Of a stretch of DNA of 64,000 nucleotides, positions 9,501 through 18,570 are shown in pieces (the stretch's first letter is position 1; each line of letters opens with the position of its first letter). Where the stretch lies: assembly GCA_024516035.1 (NCBI GenBank), contig CM044961.1, forward strand, positions 33,373,453-33,437,452. Direction: 5' to 3'. The position numbers and the translations under genes are program-made. This stretch comes from Bactericera cockerelli (taxonomy: Eukaryota; Arthropoda; Insecta; Hemiptera; Triozidae). A model generated the notes under the pieces. That model did not search any database. It was given only the letters and a program-made list of their open reading frames with translations, and was not told the DNA's origin.

Positions 9501-11880
9501 AAGTGACCAACACAAATATGATAACTTAATGAGCCCCTGCCCCCCCCGCCCCCTCTACACCCGCAGGCTCCGCCCCCCCGCCCCCGACAACCCCCTGATC
9601 CACATCTCGGAGAAGGAGTACCGGCTGAGCCCCGGCAAGTACGCCCGGTGCGTGCCCGTCACGGAGTGGGGCCACCGCAAGGCCTACTGCTCGTGCCTCT
9701 TCGGCCAGCCCGAGTTCATCCGAGCCTATCGCAAGGACTCGGGCAAGTTCGGCGGCGGCGGGAACTTCAAGCGGCACTACCGATCGCAGCCCGCCGATTC
9801 GACGGACGCCGAGGACTCGCTGCTTCGCGGGAGCTCTGTGAAGCCTCCGGTGCCGGACGCCAGTGTCAGTATCCTGGCCAAGGGTTTCATGAGGTCGCTC
9901 AGTGGCGGAAAAGAGAAGATTTCAGCCGCGGACCAAGCTGAGAGTTCCGCCGCCACTGGTGGAACTTCTTCGATTCTCGAGTCCACGCTAAAGTCGGCCA
10001 AGAGTGTCGAGTCGACGGCTGATCGATCGATAGTCGCTGGTGATTCGGCGGCTGGTCATTCGATAGTTGGTGATTTACCGTCGCAGACGACTGTCGAGAG
10101 CTTTGATCCTTTCGACCCACCGCATGTGCCTTTGATACGAGATATGCCTCTGCTAGGAGATGAGGAGATGACGAGTCCGGTTGAAACTGCTGTGAGTGTA
10201 CCAAGTACTGAAAGTACTGTGAGTGTACCGAATAGTGAAATCACCGTGTGTGCACCAAGTAGTGAAACCACCGTGTGTCTACCGAGCACTCAAACTACCG
10301 GGTCTCTAACAAGTACTGAAACCGCCGGGGCTCTAACAAGTACTGAAACCACTGGAAGTGTACCAAGTGTCCAGCCAGCAGAACCAAGGCGAATCATTAC
10401 CAGAAGAACAACTAAATCCCTGCCAAGGCATTGTGCGAACACCAAATCGTCAGAACTCACCGCATACAACGCACCAAACACGTTGAAACATGTAGAGAAC
10501 GATAAAGCAACCAATGAAGTTGTTGAGATAAGAAACGAATTGAGCAATGTAGAAGAATTGGTTTGTGGCGCTGTGGACACAAATGGTGAATCAAGTAGTA
10601 GGAGTTTAGAAAGCAGTTTGCCTGCGGATGTAGATCCAAGACCAGACAGGACCAAGCTGAGACCAAGAAAAAGTAAAAACACAGAGCGACCGATCAGCAA
10701 TGTTAACCAAATAGACAGTAAACAAAGCGAGCCTGATAACCCAATAGAAAGTAAACAATCAGAAAGCAAGCTTAAAAATCAATCTACAAGATTCGATGAA
10801 AGCACTTTCAAAACAATCGAGCTTGATAACCAAATAGACAATAAACCAGAGCTTGTGAATCACTGTAGTGCCAATGGTAAAACCGAAGCCATCAGTGACC
10901 CTACTGAAACCTCTATTTCATTCCCTGATGTTCCTAAAGTTTCGCCTTGGACAGGTCCGAACACTCACCCTGTGGCATGCCAAGCCAGCAATGTGTCCTT
11001 GGCTCAGATAGGCATCTTGCCCAGTGAACACAAACTGAAATCCGTTAGCCTCGTCCGAGAAGCTATGGCACAGAAAATTCAACCTAGCACGGAAGACGCT
11101 GAGAACAGCATCAAAGGCACGACGCAAACCAAAGTCTCGAAAACAGCTGAACTCACTGAAGAACTGGACAGCCTAGAAGAACTAGCCAAAGGTTTACAGA
11201 AACAGGCGAGTGAGTTGGAAGACTCAAAAGATTTAGCTGTTGACCTGCAAGACCTAGCAAAACTTGCTGATGAACTCAAAAGCTCAAACACTAGTTCCAA
11301 TCACATCAACATATCCAAGAGTACAATCAATAACAATGTCAGCGAGTTTAACGCGAACTATCAGAAACCCGCACGAAAAAACGCGAAAGTCATTGATGCC
11401 AAAGGAAACATCGCGAAAATACCAAACGACTTGAAAAGCTCAACAAATGGAACCAGTTCCGACACGACGAACCAAAACAGTGTAAAACATAACAGTACGA
11501 AACAAAATATCACAACCAAACAAAACGGCACGAAAGAAATTATCTCGACCAAACAAAATAGTACCAATAAACAAATCAATAGTACATCTAAAGAAACTAG
11601 TACCAATATACAAAGCAACAGTACAACAGGAACTAGTACATGTGAAAATAGTACTAGTGTACGGAACAGTACTAAAGAAACCAGTACAATGAGTCATCTC
11701 ATGAACGGAGACCACATCATGGAAGAGGCGGCCCAGGTCGTTGTGAATGGAAGCAGCGCGGGGGGCGACAGTGCGCCCGTGAAAACATTGACCAAAGCCA
11801 GCAAGAGACACATGAGGCGAAAAAACTTCAAGCTGAAGCAAAATCAAGAGAGCACGGAAAGCGTGCCTTGCAAATTGTAA
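1834..11880 (+). CDS. TPR-clamp protein with N-terminal membrane segment and long disordered tail (7 coding exons)
   Basis: Spliced model: 1834-1878, 3573-3713, 4684-4882, 5601-5773, 6682-6801, 8368-8477, 9567-11880; every junction is AG/GT and the phases agree (0,0,1,0,0,2), giving 1033 residues. Residues about 45-68 are hydrophobic, broken by R52, H61 and K62, so a membrane or amphipathic helix is only likely. Three TPR units span about 141-242. K144, N148, N179, K209 and R213 have the exact spacing of the five-residue carboxylate clamp that binds the C-terminal EEVD of Hsp70/Hsp90 in HOP-type TPRs. The remaining 770 residues are Ser/Thr/Asn-rich with a short coiled-coil-like stretch. The TPRs resemble SPAG1/RPAP3-type co-chaperones, but I see no RPAP3 C-terminal domain and cannot name an orthologue. 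Inferred role: chaperone adaptor, possibly membrane-tethered. An upstream 5'UTR exon is implied by the acceptor at 1780. Confidence 0.72.
2042..2209 (+). repeat. SINE family E (5S-derived), near full
   Basis: Shows the end of the 5S-like head, body, and poly-A. Its tail is repeated by the 629-bp duplication. Confidence 0.75.
2548..2740 (+). repeat. SINE family P (tRNA-like), unit 1
   Basis: Head tctgtggcgtaatggttgtg with gattcctggttgg as B-box; recopied at 3177-3369. Confidence 0.75.
3177..3369 (+). repeat. SINE family P, unit 2
   Basis: Second copy created by the tandem duplication, not by retroposition. Confidence 0.75.
3573..3713 (+). CDS. TPR gene coding exon 2 (hydrophobic segment)
   Basis: Acceptor ttaatttcag ends at 3572 and donor gtaggt starts at 3714; 47 codons, phase 0 at both ends. 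Encodes a basic stretch, then a hydrophobic run (residues about 45-62) that continues into exon 3. Confidence 0.65.
3825..4134 (+). repeat. SINE family D, full length
   Basis: tRNA-Gly(GCC)-like head (gattagctcagtggttaag, ggttcgatccc), 200-bp body, 3' end with aataaaaaaggctgtgaaac and poly-A. The acceptor stem does not pair, so not a tRNA gene. Confidence 0.85.
4684..4882 (+). CDS. TPR gene coding exon 3
   Basis: Acceptor ends at 4683 (cttcag), donor gtgagt at 4883; 66 codons plus one base. Begins with the end of the hydrophobic run, then a polar Ser/Thr/Glu linker ahead of the TPRs. A poly-T run begins about 15 bases after the donor. Confidence 0.8.
4943..5064 (-). repeat. Repeat K copy 1
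   Basis: Inverse of 26101-26193 and 61022-61153 (gggcccccagaacca block). Confidence 0.7.
5089..5212 (+). repeat. SINE family B, headless
   Basis: Starts inside the tRNA-like part at ctggtaatccaggtagcg. Confidence 0.75.
5222..5306 (+). repeat. SINE family E tail
   Basis: gtttgtgagtttcctgcaaa to agtgacgtta; no 5S head. Confidence 0.7.
5372..5565 (+). repeat. SINE family B, full length
   Basis: Class II (Ser-like) tRNA head with a pairing acceptor stem tgcactgg/ccagtgca. Ends 35 bases before exon 4. Confidence 0.85.
5601..5773 (+). CDS. TPR gene coding exon 4 (TPR1)
   Basis: Acceptor ttttccacag ends at 5600, donor gtaatt at 5774. Encodes TPR helix pair 1 and the start of TPR2, including clamp residues K144, N148 and N179. 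A family B SINE ends only about 36 bases upstream and a family C SINE starts about 27 bases downstream. Confidence 0.9.
5801..6013 (-). repeat. SINE family C, full length
   Basis: Head gtcccggtagctcagtggta with a fully pairing acceptor stem; 3' (TAA)n. Just inside intron 4 of the TPR gene. Confidence 0.85.
6257..6370 (-). repeat. SINE family C, 3' part
   Basis: Breaks within the B-box region, where unrelated sequence with a 31-A run follows. Confidence 0.75.
6682..6801 (+). CDS. TPR gene coding exon 5 (TPR2-3)
   Basis: Acceptor cttcatttcag ends at 6681, donor gttagt at 6802; exactly 40 codons. Carries clamp residues K209 and R213. Confidence 0.9.
7110..7700 (+). repeat. Repeat R1, longest copy
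   Basis: First half matches 48787-49080 inverted, second half matches 1-410 inverted. Ends in cagaccgacagagtgacaga-type motifs. Confidence 0.75.
7735..7832 (+). repeat. Repeat M copy 1
   Basis: aatcggagcaaaaaaatatt to aaatttctcggaagtaatag. Confidence 0.65.
7895..8015 (-). repeat. Repeat G copy 1
   Basis: Inverse of parts of 23468-23575 and 54085-54361. Confidence 0.6.
8241..8275 (-). repeat. SINE family E tail fragment
   Basis: aacgtccctttcaactgcat block only. Confidence 0.55.
8368..8477 (+). CDS. TPR gene coding exon 6 (end of TPR3)
   Basis: Acceptor ttttcag ends at 8367, donor gtatat at 8478; 36 codons plus two bases. Completes the third TPR and a capping helix. Confidence 0.88.
8777..8930 (-). 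repeat. Repeat F copy 1
   Basis: aagggcggggtcattgtctg end preceded by AT-rich body. Confidence 0.6.
8976..9180 (+). repeat. Repeat I copy 1
   Basis: agtgaacgaaaagtcccggg to ctacagggtgtcccaaaagt and on; second copy at 32226. Confidence 0.75.
9184..9528 (+). repeat. SINE family A, split by another A
   Basis: 9184-9213 and 9455-9528 are the two parts of a + strand A element, interrupted by the reverse copy 9210-9446. Its tail abuts the exon 7 acceptor region. Confidence 0.7.
9210..9446 (-). repeat. SINE family A, full length with (ATTG)n tail
   Basis: tRNA-Thr(TGT)-like head gacctcagtagcttgatcga, body with gtgatatcac, and a 3' tail of attgattgattg; the only copy here showing the whole tail. 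Confidence 0.8.
9567..11880 (+). CDS. TPR gene terminal exon 7 (770-residue tail)
   Basis: The acceptor after a C-rich tract (ccgcag, ending 9566) completes an Arg codon begun in exon 6; TAA at 11878. The first 110 or so codons are very GC-rich and encode a conserved-looking stretch with Trp, Cys and His residues. Then come seven 9-residue Thr/Ser repeats (10183-10371), a Glu/Leu-rich coiled-coil-like stretch (about 11145-11285), an Asn/Ser/Thr/Lys-rich stretch (about 11460-11690) and a basic C-terminus. No enzyme motif is visible. Confidence 0.85.
10183..10371 (+). repeat. In-frame 27-bp coding repeat, 7 units
   Basis: Seven consecutive 9-residue units of the pattern E-T/S-T-x-x-x-P/T-S-S/T lie inside exon 7 with no frame disruption. 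Likely a disordered, possibly O-glycosylated or phosphorylated linker (inference). Confidence 0.75.
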
Positions 11881-12132
11881 CAAAGGGATTGTGATAGACT
11901 TTAGTATTTTGTTTGGGGTGTCGATTGAAAATCGGTGGTTTCTGAATGATATTTTGTTCGGTTCTTTAATGGTCAGATTGAAAGGCTGGTGGATTTTCTA
12001 CCAATCACAGCTCATAATGGAGATCTGTGATTGGTGGAAAATTCTTCCCCAGTTCCAGCCAATAGCTAGAACGAATTTCCGGGCCTTAGATATACAATTT
12101 TGTATAGAATGTTTCTAACATCTGTTATTTCT

Positions 12133-12815
12133 GTTGTCATGACAACGCATGTGTGTATCACTTGTATCTGCTGTAAATATAGTCCTACAATATCAGCTTC
12201 GATCACAATGCGTTACTCCTGTTGTCATGACAACGCATGTTTACAATGTATCACCTCAGTTGTCCTGACAACGGATGTGTGTATCACTTCTATCAGCTGT
12301 AAATATAGTCCCTACAATATCAGCTTCGATCACAATGCGTTAATCCTGTTGTCATGACAACGGATGTGTGTATCAATTCTGTTGTCATGACAACGCATGT
12401 GTTTACAATGTATCACTTCAGTTGTCATGACAACGCATGTGTGTATCACTTCTATCAGCTGTAAATATAGTCTCTACAACATCAGCTTCGATCACAATGC
12501 GTTAATCCTGTTGTCATGACAATGAATGTGTTTATCAAGTGTGAATATAGATCGTACAATATAGTCTGTTGTCATGACAACGGATATGTTTCTCACTCCT
12601 GTTGCCATGACAACGGATGTGTGTATCTCTTCTGTTGTCATGACAACGCATGTGTTTATCAAGTGAGAATATTGATCTTACAATATAGTCTGTTGTCATG
12701 ACAACGGATATGTTTATCACTCTTGTTGTCATGACAACGGATGTGTTTATCACTTCTGTTGTCATGAACGCATGTGTTTATCAAGTGTGAATATAGACCG
12801 TACAATATCAGTTGT
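12133..12815. repeat. Satellite of X-box-like palindromes
   Basis: Thirteen sites of GTTGTCATGACAAC (nine perfect) start at 12133, 12221, 12259, 12348, 12381, 12421, 12510, 12568, 12601, 12634, 12692, 12725 and 12758. Spacers form a 58-33-33 and 88/89 pattern. The motif fits the RFX X-box consensus RYYNYYATRRNRAC. Confidence 0.9.
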
Positions 12816-12933
12816 GATCACTCAAAAGACTTCTCATTTGCTTTGTCTCTGTATTAAGCAGATCGGTCAAATTACATTATTCATTCATGCATTTAAGAAG
12901 CTTGTCATCTTAGTGCATTGTATTGTTCTTTTG

Positions 12934-13072
12934 GGGTCGCTTTCTTGGTCAAATCATGACGGGGGGTTTTACCCACCATTCGCTGGGCAAAGAACGAAGC
13001 TACTCAAATTAACCTCACTCAGCCTGAGAGAGACAGGGAATAGCCAGCAGACCGTGGATTGCCGTGATGGCT
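12934..13072 (-). repeat. SINE family E, middle and tail
   Basis: Tail to ggaatagccagc; lacks the 5S head. Confidence 0.7.
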
Positions 13073-13342
13073 GAAAACAAAAACAGTCAAAAACCAAAAA
13101 AACATAGATGGATCCGAAATAAAAACAGGCTCACCAACGTTGGAAACTCAAATAATAATTAGTAGATGTTCAAAAGTACATCAAGCTGGTCGTGCCACTG
13201 GAAAAACAAAATTAGCTGGTCCATTCATTTGCGCTTTTAAGTGCTTTCAGGATATCTAATAAAAGATACTTGTGCGCCTTTTCAAAGGCTGCTAGAGTCC
13301 ATTTTACTTGTGCTTAATCAACCGCTGACCCAAATTTTGTAA

Positions 13343-13497
13343 TTGTAATAATAATACTCTTTAGTGGAAGGTAACCACTAGGCGAGGTTAATGCTCAAAG
13401 TATTTTCCACCACCTAAATCTCAGATTCTTATTATTATGTGGTCACAAACTCAAATTAATGAGGAAAAATTCGTGCACTGGGTGGCATTCGAACCAG
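13343..13497 (-). repeat. SINE family B, 3' two-thirds
   Basis: (ATT)n end to the acceptor-stem region; the tRNA-like head is lost. Confidence 0.8.
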
Positions 13498-13693
13498 TTT
13501 GTTCTTCGTAATGCGGAGCCTGCTTGTATTGTTTTAACATCTGCTAATAATAATTCCGTGTCCATGAGATAGGCATAGATACCTATATCACGGTGGTGAG
13601 AGGATTATATGGACGCCAAGCTCCAATGTCCAGGCTCCTTTCATGTCCATATCTGCTAATTTTATCTATGCAAAGTAAAGGGACTCTTTAGTC

Positions 13694-13819
13694 TCATCCT
13701 CATTAACTTGAGTTTGTGACCACATAATAATGAGACTCTGAGGGTTAGGTGGTAGAAAATACTATGAGCATGAACCTCGCTTTGTTACCTTCCACTAAAT
13801 AATTTTATTATTATTATAA
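13694..13819 (+). repeat. SINE family B, 3' part
   Basis: cctcattaacttgagtttgt to the TTA repeat. Confidence 0.75.
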
Positions 13820-13870
13820 TAAACAGAGTATTGTATTGTAATTATTAGTTTCCCCCACGTCGAGAAACCG

Positions 13871-14041
13871 GACCCTGTATTCCGTTCCAGAAACAATCTC
13901 CACTCTCATAATCTCCCTTTCAACCATCACACAACGCACTCTGAAATTTGAACGCAATAACCAATCAGAGTGCGTTGTGTGACGGTTTGAACGGAGATTC
14001 GAGGATTTTGAGAGTGGAGTGTGTTCCTGGAACGGGGCCCT
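13871..14041. mobile_element. Foldback MITE, about 170 bp
   Basis: Inverted halves centred near 13957 share the blocks cgttccag, ctccactctca, acacaacgcactctg. No clear target duplication. Confidence 0.7.
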
Positions 14042-14581
14042 GATGATTTAAATATCAATATCACGTCTGCATTTTATTTATTTATTTTATTCATTATTAT
14101 TTTATCGTCGAGGTATAACAATAATGTTGATAATTGGTCTCACTAACATGTTTTTGAGTTCAATCATTATCAAACAATATCAATCATTATAAATTTGAAT
14201 GAATTAATCTAGAAATGTGTAATGATTTTCACTGTGTACGAGCTAGGACTTGAAAAAAAAACCTCTTTTTCTTTTTTGTCTGGAGTTGTTGCAGTTCCGC
14301 AGATCCTTAGCACCGGCCACGCCTGGCCTTGACCAATGAAATCACTGGAAATCGTGCTTGAGTATCAATCAAGTGTCTATAGAAATTTTCATAAACTGTT
14401 TTGTTGAATATTTCTTATGTATTTATTTCTTCAATAACTAGAATGTATCATTTAATATTCATATGGGAATAGTAGTACGTATTTTGAATTTCAAATGATT
14501 TACTGTGGTTTTGTATTTATAAAAATATATACTTCGCAAATTGTTTTTCTTTTTGTGTCCTAACATAGTGTTCTTTATTCT
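14042..14581 (+). other. No feature recognised
   Basis: AT-rich, no open frame of note, no repeat family seen. Confidence 0.4.
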
Positions 14582-14720
14582 GACTTTGGTAGCTTGATCG
14601 ATGAGGCGGCGGACTTGTAATCGGAGGTCGGTGGTTCAAGTCTCATATTTAGTAGGTAAAGCGAGTTTGTGTAGTTGTGATATCAGGATATCACGATTGT
14701 GATTAACAGAAATATGATAA
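14582..14720 (+). repeat. SINE family A copy
   Basis: Diverged; B-box reads ggttcaagtct. Confidence 0.75.
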
Positions 14721-14801
14721 TTTTTAATAATAATTTTGAGTAACACAAATATAACAACATTCCCAGGAGTCTCCACCAATTTTATAATGACTTTAATGTA
14801 T

Positions 14802-14885
14802 GTTTTTACTCTGGTAATGCCGCGACTGGTCGTTACTCATGCAAGTAACTACTAATTTTTCCTCACGAGGTATGCGTGGACCCTG
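14802..14885 (-). repeat. SINE family H 3' part
   Basis: Inverse of 15140-15208; the two flank a D SINE as an inverted pair. Confidence 0.65.
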
Positions 14886-14886
14886 G

Positions 14887-15121
14887 AACTTGCCATGCGG
14901 AAGGTCCTCGGTTCGAATCCCAGAGCCGACAGAAAATTTGTATTCAAAATTTGGTTATAGCTGTTTGTAGGCCTGTAGGGATACCTCGCTCGTGTTGACC
15001 CAGCACCTGAATGGGAAGTATTGTGTCACCTCTCGCCCATCAAAGGGGAGGCCTACTACGGGATGTGCAGGCTACAACACAGACCACAAGCGTCTACAGT
15101 AGCTGCTGTTTCATGACTGCG
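14887..15121 (+). repeat. SINE family D copy
   Basis: Head begins at the anticodon arm (cttgccatgcgg). Confidence 0.8.
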
Positions 15122-15139
15122 ATTGTTATCATTAACTCA

Positions 15140-15208
15140 CGGGGTCCTTTCATACCTCGTGAGAAAAAATGAGTAGCTGCTTCAGTGTTAGCAGCGACCA
15201 GTGGCGGA
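15140..15208 (+). repeat. SINE family H 3' part
   Basis: ggtcctttcatacctcgtga to gcgaccagtggcgg. Confidence 0.65.
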
Positions 15209-15281
15209 ATTATAGGCAAAAATAAGATATTGGGATATTAAAAATTCGGAAAAGTCCTATAATTCTGCCCTACCCACTAAA
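15205..15281. mobile_element. Short MITE-like inverted repeat
   Basis: Ends ggcggaattatagg and cctataattctgcc invert each other; similar to the element at 35687. Confidence 0.5.
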
Positions 15282-16022
15282 ATTGTGATATAATAACACA
15301 AACAACACATTATTATTATTAACAAACCGAGCTACGATTTTATTTTTTTTATTAACAAAACGAGTGTCTAGGGATCATAATATATGCTCTGGAAACCCTT
15401 GTTTACACTAATATTCTAAACACATGAAACATCCTCAAATTCCACATAAACAGAGTGAAATTCTGCGTAGTTGCAATGCAATACACAAAATCGCACTCAT
15501 TTGTTTTTATTATTATATTTTTTTCTTCAAAAATATAATAAACGTCTGAATTCCATCGAAAAAATCTTAATAAACATTCCCAGAAATTACATTAAACATC
15601 AGTTTCTTGTTCTAGAAATAACCACACAGAATGTTGGAGCAACTAAAAAAAATCTTGCCAAAAACGGGAATCGATCCCTAGCCTCGTGCACTGTAACGCT
15701 TCCATTCTATTTTCTCTCTCGAATTCGCTCTTTGTGACAGAAATAGAAACTGCGTTGTGGCGGAATAATCAGAGTTCGGTGCCAAAACACGAGATGCGAA
15801 CCTGTGGTTCTTTGTTTGAGAAGAAGAGATAAGTTTAAGAGACAAACTAATGTGACGTGTACTTTTTTTCACATTGATGCCCTATTATTATTATTATTAT
15901 CTGACCCGGTTGCAGGGTTTGCAGTCAAGTGAACCTGCATTGGTAAAGCCTGTAAGAAGAAAAATCAATTTGTTATTGTTGTGATTTCCTTTATGTTCCA
16001 ACTGACTAAGATGGGTGATTTT
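15282..16022 (+). other. Mostly unassigned, one tRNA-like fragment
   Basis: AT-rich. Around 15655-15700 a reverse tRNA-like B-box (gggaatcgatccc) with no pairing stem suggests a further SINE relic. Confidence 0.3.
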
Positions 16023-16271
16023 AATAATAATAATAACACTTGGAAGGTAACCACCAGGCAAGGTTAATACTCAAAGCATTTTCCACCACCTAACCCTCAG
16101 ATCAAAGCATTTTCCACCACCTAACCCTCAGAGTCTGATTATTATAATGTCACAAACTCAAATTAATGAGGAAAAATTCATGCACTGGGTCGGATTCGAT
16201 TACCAGATTCGATGCCTACACTACCTGGATTACCAGACTATTAGAGCGTTAACCACTTGACTACCAGTGCA
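16023..16271 (-). repeat. SINE family B, full length with inner duplication
   Basis: Carries a direct repeat of its caaagcattttccaccacct block (about 16069 and 16104). Head-to-head with the next copy. Confidence 0.85.
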
Positions 16272-16467
16272 CGTAGTCAAGTGGTTGTCTGGTAATCCAG
16301 GTAGTGTAGAGATCCGTTGGTTCGAATCACAACCAATGCATGAGTTTTTCCTCATTTATTCTGAGAATTTGACCACATAATAATAGGACTCTGAGGGTTA
16401 GGTGGTAGAAAATGCTTTCAGCATTAACCTCGCCTGATGGATAGCTCCCACTAAATAGTGTTAATAT
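16272..16467 (+). repeat. SINE family B copy, head-to-head partner
   Basis: Abuts the previous copy at the tRNA-like heads, making a palindrome of about 440 bp. Confidence 0.85.
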
Positions 16468-16534
16468 TATCACCCTATTCAATTACTCATTCTGTCACGG
16501 TGGTAGTGAAAGTGACACAAAACCCTGACACTGA

Positions 16535-16640
16535 TGGAAAATTCGTGTTTGGCTTGTGTTGCCGAGCGCTGCTGGTTCGAATCTCGTTCTGGCAACGATT
16601 TCGTTGAAATGACGCGGTGTTTATTTCTGTCACAAAAGAA
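16535..16640 (+). repeat. Possible tRNA-like SINE relic
   Basis: ggttcgaatctcg B-box followed by a short body; no second copy certain. Confidence 0.35.
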
Positions 16641-16714
16641 ATAGGTAAAGAATTTTGTTGTTGAAGCTGAAGTTAAAGTTACGCCAAATTAATGTTGAAT
16701 AGTTTTGATGGTCC

Positions 16715-17125
16715 GAATAATTTACCTTCCACAAATCTCACGAGAATTGGTCCATAAAATAGTTTTTTTCCACACTCTTAGGAGAATTGGTCCATCAAAC
16801 AGTTTTTTTTCCACACATCTTACGAGAGTTGGTCCATCAAGTATTTTTTTTTCCACACATCTTACGAGAATTGGTCCGAATAATTCACTTTGAACAAATC
16901 TCAGGAGAATTGGGCCATCAAACAGTTTTTTTTCCCATACATCTTACAAGAATTGGTCCATCAAACAGTTTTTTTTCCACACATCTTACGAGAATTGGTA
17001 CATCAAAAAGTTTCTTTCACACATCTTACGAGAATTGGTCTATCAAATAGTATTTTTCACATAACTTAAGAAAATTAGTCCATCAAATAGTATTTTTACA
17101 GAGATCTTAGGAGAAATAATCCATC
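16715..17125 (+). repeat. Minisatellite, about 45-bp unit, about 9-10 copies
   Basis: Unit agaattggtccatcaaacag, poly-T, ccacacatcttacg with variation between copies. Confidence 0.9.
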
Positions 17126-17177
17126 TCCATCGCCCCGTCATTAGCAGGTGATTTCACCAGAGCAAACATTTGACCAT

Positions 17178-17288
17178 CATCGTGTTGACACAGCACCCAA
17201 ATGGGAAGTATTGGTCACTTCTCGCCCATCAGAGGGGAGGCATACTACGGGATGGGCAGGCTACAGCACAGACCACAAGCGTCTACAG
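17178..17288 (+). repeat. SINE family D, left part
   Basis: Continues at 21318-21379 after the hAT-bounded insertion. Confidence 0.8.
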
Positions 17289-17585
17289 CAGGGGTGCCCA
17301 ACCTTTACAGAAGAAGATCTACTAGGTATAAAGTCTCAGATAATCAACGCGATCGACCCCCCCCCCCCCCCCCCTACAGATTCAATGTTCATTCTGGGCT
17401 TAAATGGATTAATGAAGAATTCAACTAAATTTTCAAGTTTCAAGAAGTCACGAGACCTCCTTTTAATTCTCATGAGTTAAGGAAGGAGATCTCGGATTTT
17501 CATTTGTGTGAGATGCCAGCCATCTCACCTCTCTGGACGTGATCGACCCAAAATCACTCCGCGATCAACTGGTTGGGCAGCCCTG
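17289..17585 (+). mobile_element. hAT MITE copy 1
   Basis: 297 bp with both terminal inverted repeats; contains a 15-C run near 17359. Relative to copy 2 it has an internal deletion near 17517. Confidence 0.8.
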
Positions 17586-18115
17586 GTATAGAAGATTTAA
17601 CTGGATGTTCTGACGTGGTAATAACACTATGAGGAGTATTGAGGAGTGTGAGGACTTCAGACTTCCTTTTCTCTGTTTCAAGCCTGTACCCTTACTCCTT
17701 AGGAATTGGCCAATTATAGCTATGCTGATAAAGGGTTTCGATACTATTAGTTGCACCTTAAAAAAAAAAAAAAAAAAACTGTTCTCAGACTGATATCACC
17801 CTAGATATGAGCTTTTTGTTGGTGTTCTATGTCTTGGTAAGTATTTGAGAGAATGAATTCCATAAAAATAAATAATCTCTTTGAAGGTTCAAAAGTGTTA
17901 AAATAATAGTTTATTTATTGTTTAATTTCACATCATTATCAAGCACACGTTTTTGCACTTATAATTCTTAGGAATCCTGATCACAATAATAAATTATTAT
18001 AAAATGGCAAAAATTTCAGTTTCTGTTTTTAAAAGCTTGATTAAAAAGTCACCATAAAATTAAAATCGTAGTTTTAAGATTATTTACTAGACCTAGACTT
18101 ACCTTTAATTTTGAT
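17586..18115 (+). other. No feature recognised
   Basis: AT-rich with an 18-A run near 17761. Confidence 0.4.
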
Positions 18116-18570
18116 TTTCATACTTAAAATTTTTGTTGACTTCAGAATTTTGACTTTCATAATTTACAATTTTGCAGACTCTGGAATTTTGATTTTCATA
18201 CTTCACAATTTTGTAGACTCCGGAATTTTGACTCTTATACTTCACAATTTTGTAGACTCAGAATTTTGACTCTCATACTTCACAATTTTGTAGACTCCGG
18301 AATTTTGATTCTCATACTTCACAATTTTGTAGACACCGGAATTTTGATTCTCATACTTCACAATTTTGTAGGCTCAGAATTTTGACTCTCATACTTCACA
18401 ATTTTGTAGACTCCGGAATTTTGATTCTCATACTTCACAATTTTGTAGACTCAGAATTTTGATTCTCATACTTATTTTTGTAGACTCAGAATTTTGATTC
18501 TCATACCTACTTCATAATTTTGTAGACTCCGGAATTTTGATTCTCATACTTCACAATTTTGTAGACAGTA
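18116..18570 (+). repeat. Minisatellite, about 38-bp unit, about 11 copies
   Basis: Unit catacttcacaattttgtag, actccggaattttgattct; some units lack ccgg. Confidence 0.92.

Noticed and set aside
10290..11883. Long antisense open frames opposite exon 7
   Set aside because: Mirror frames of a repetitive coding exon; no start context or splice sites, and the sense strand joins the TPR exons in phase.
16715..18570. CRISPR-like appearance of the two minisatellites
   Set aside because: Units are head-to-tail with no unique spacers, in a eukaryotic intron-bearing genome.
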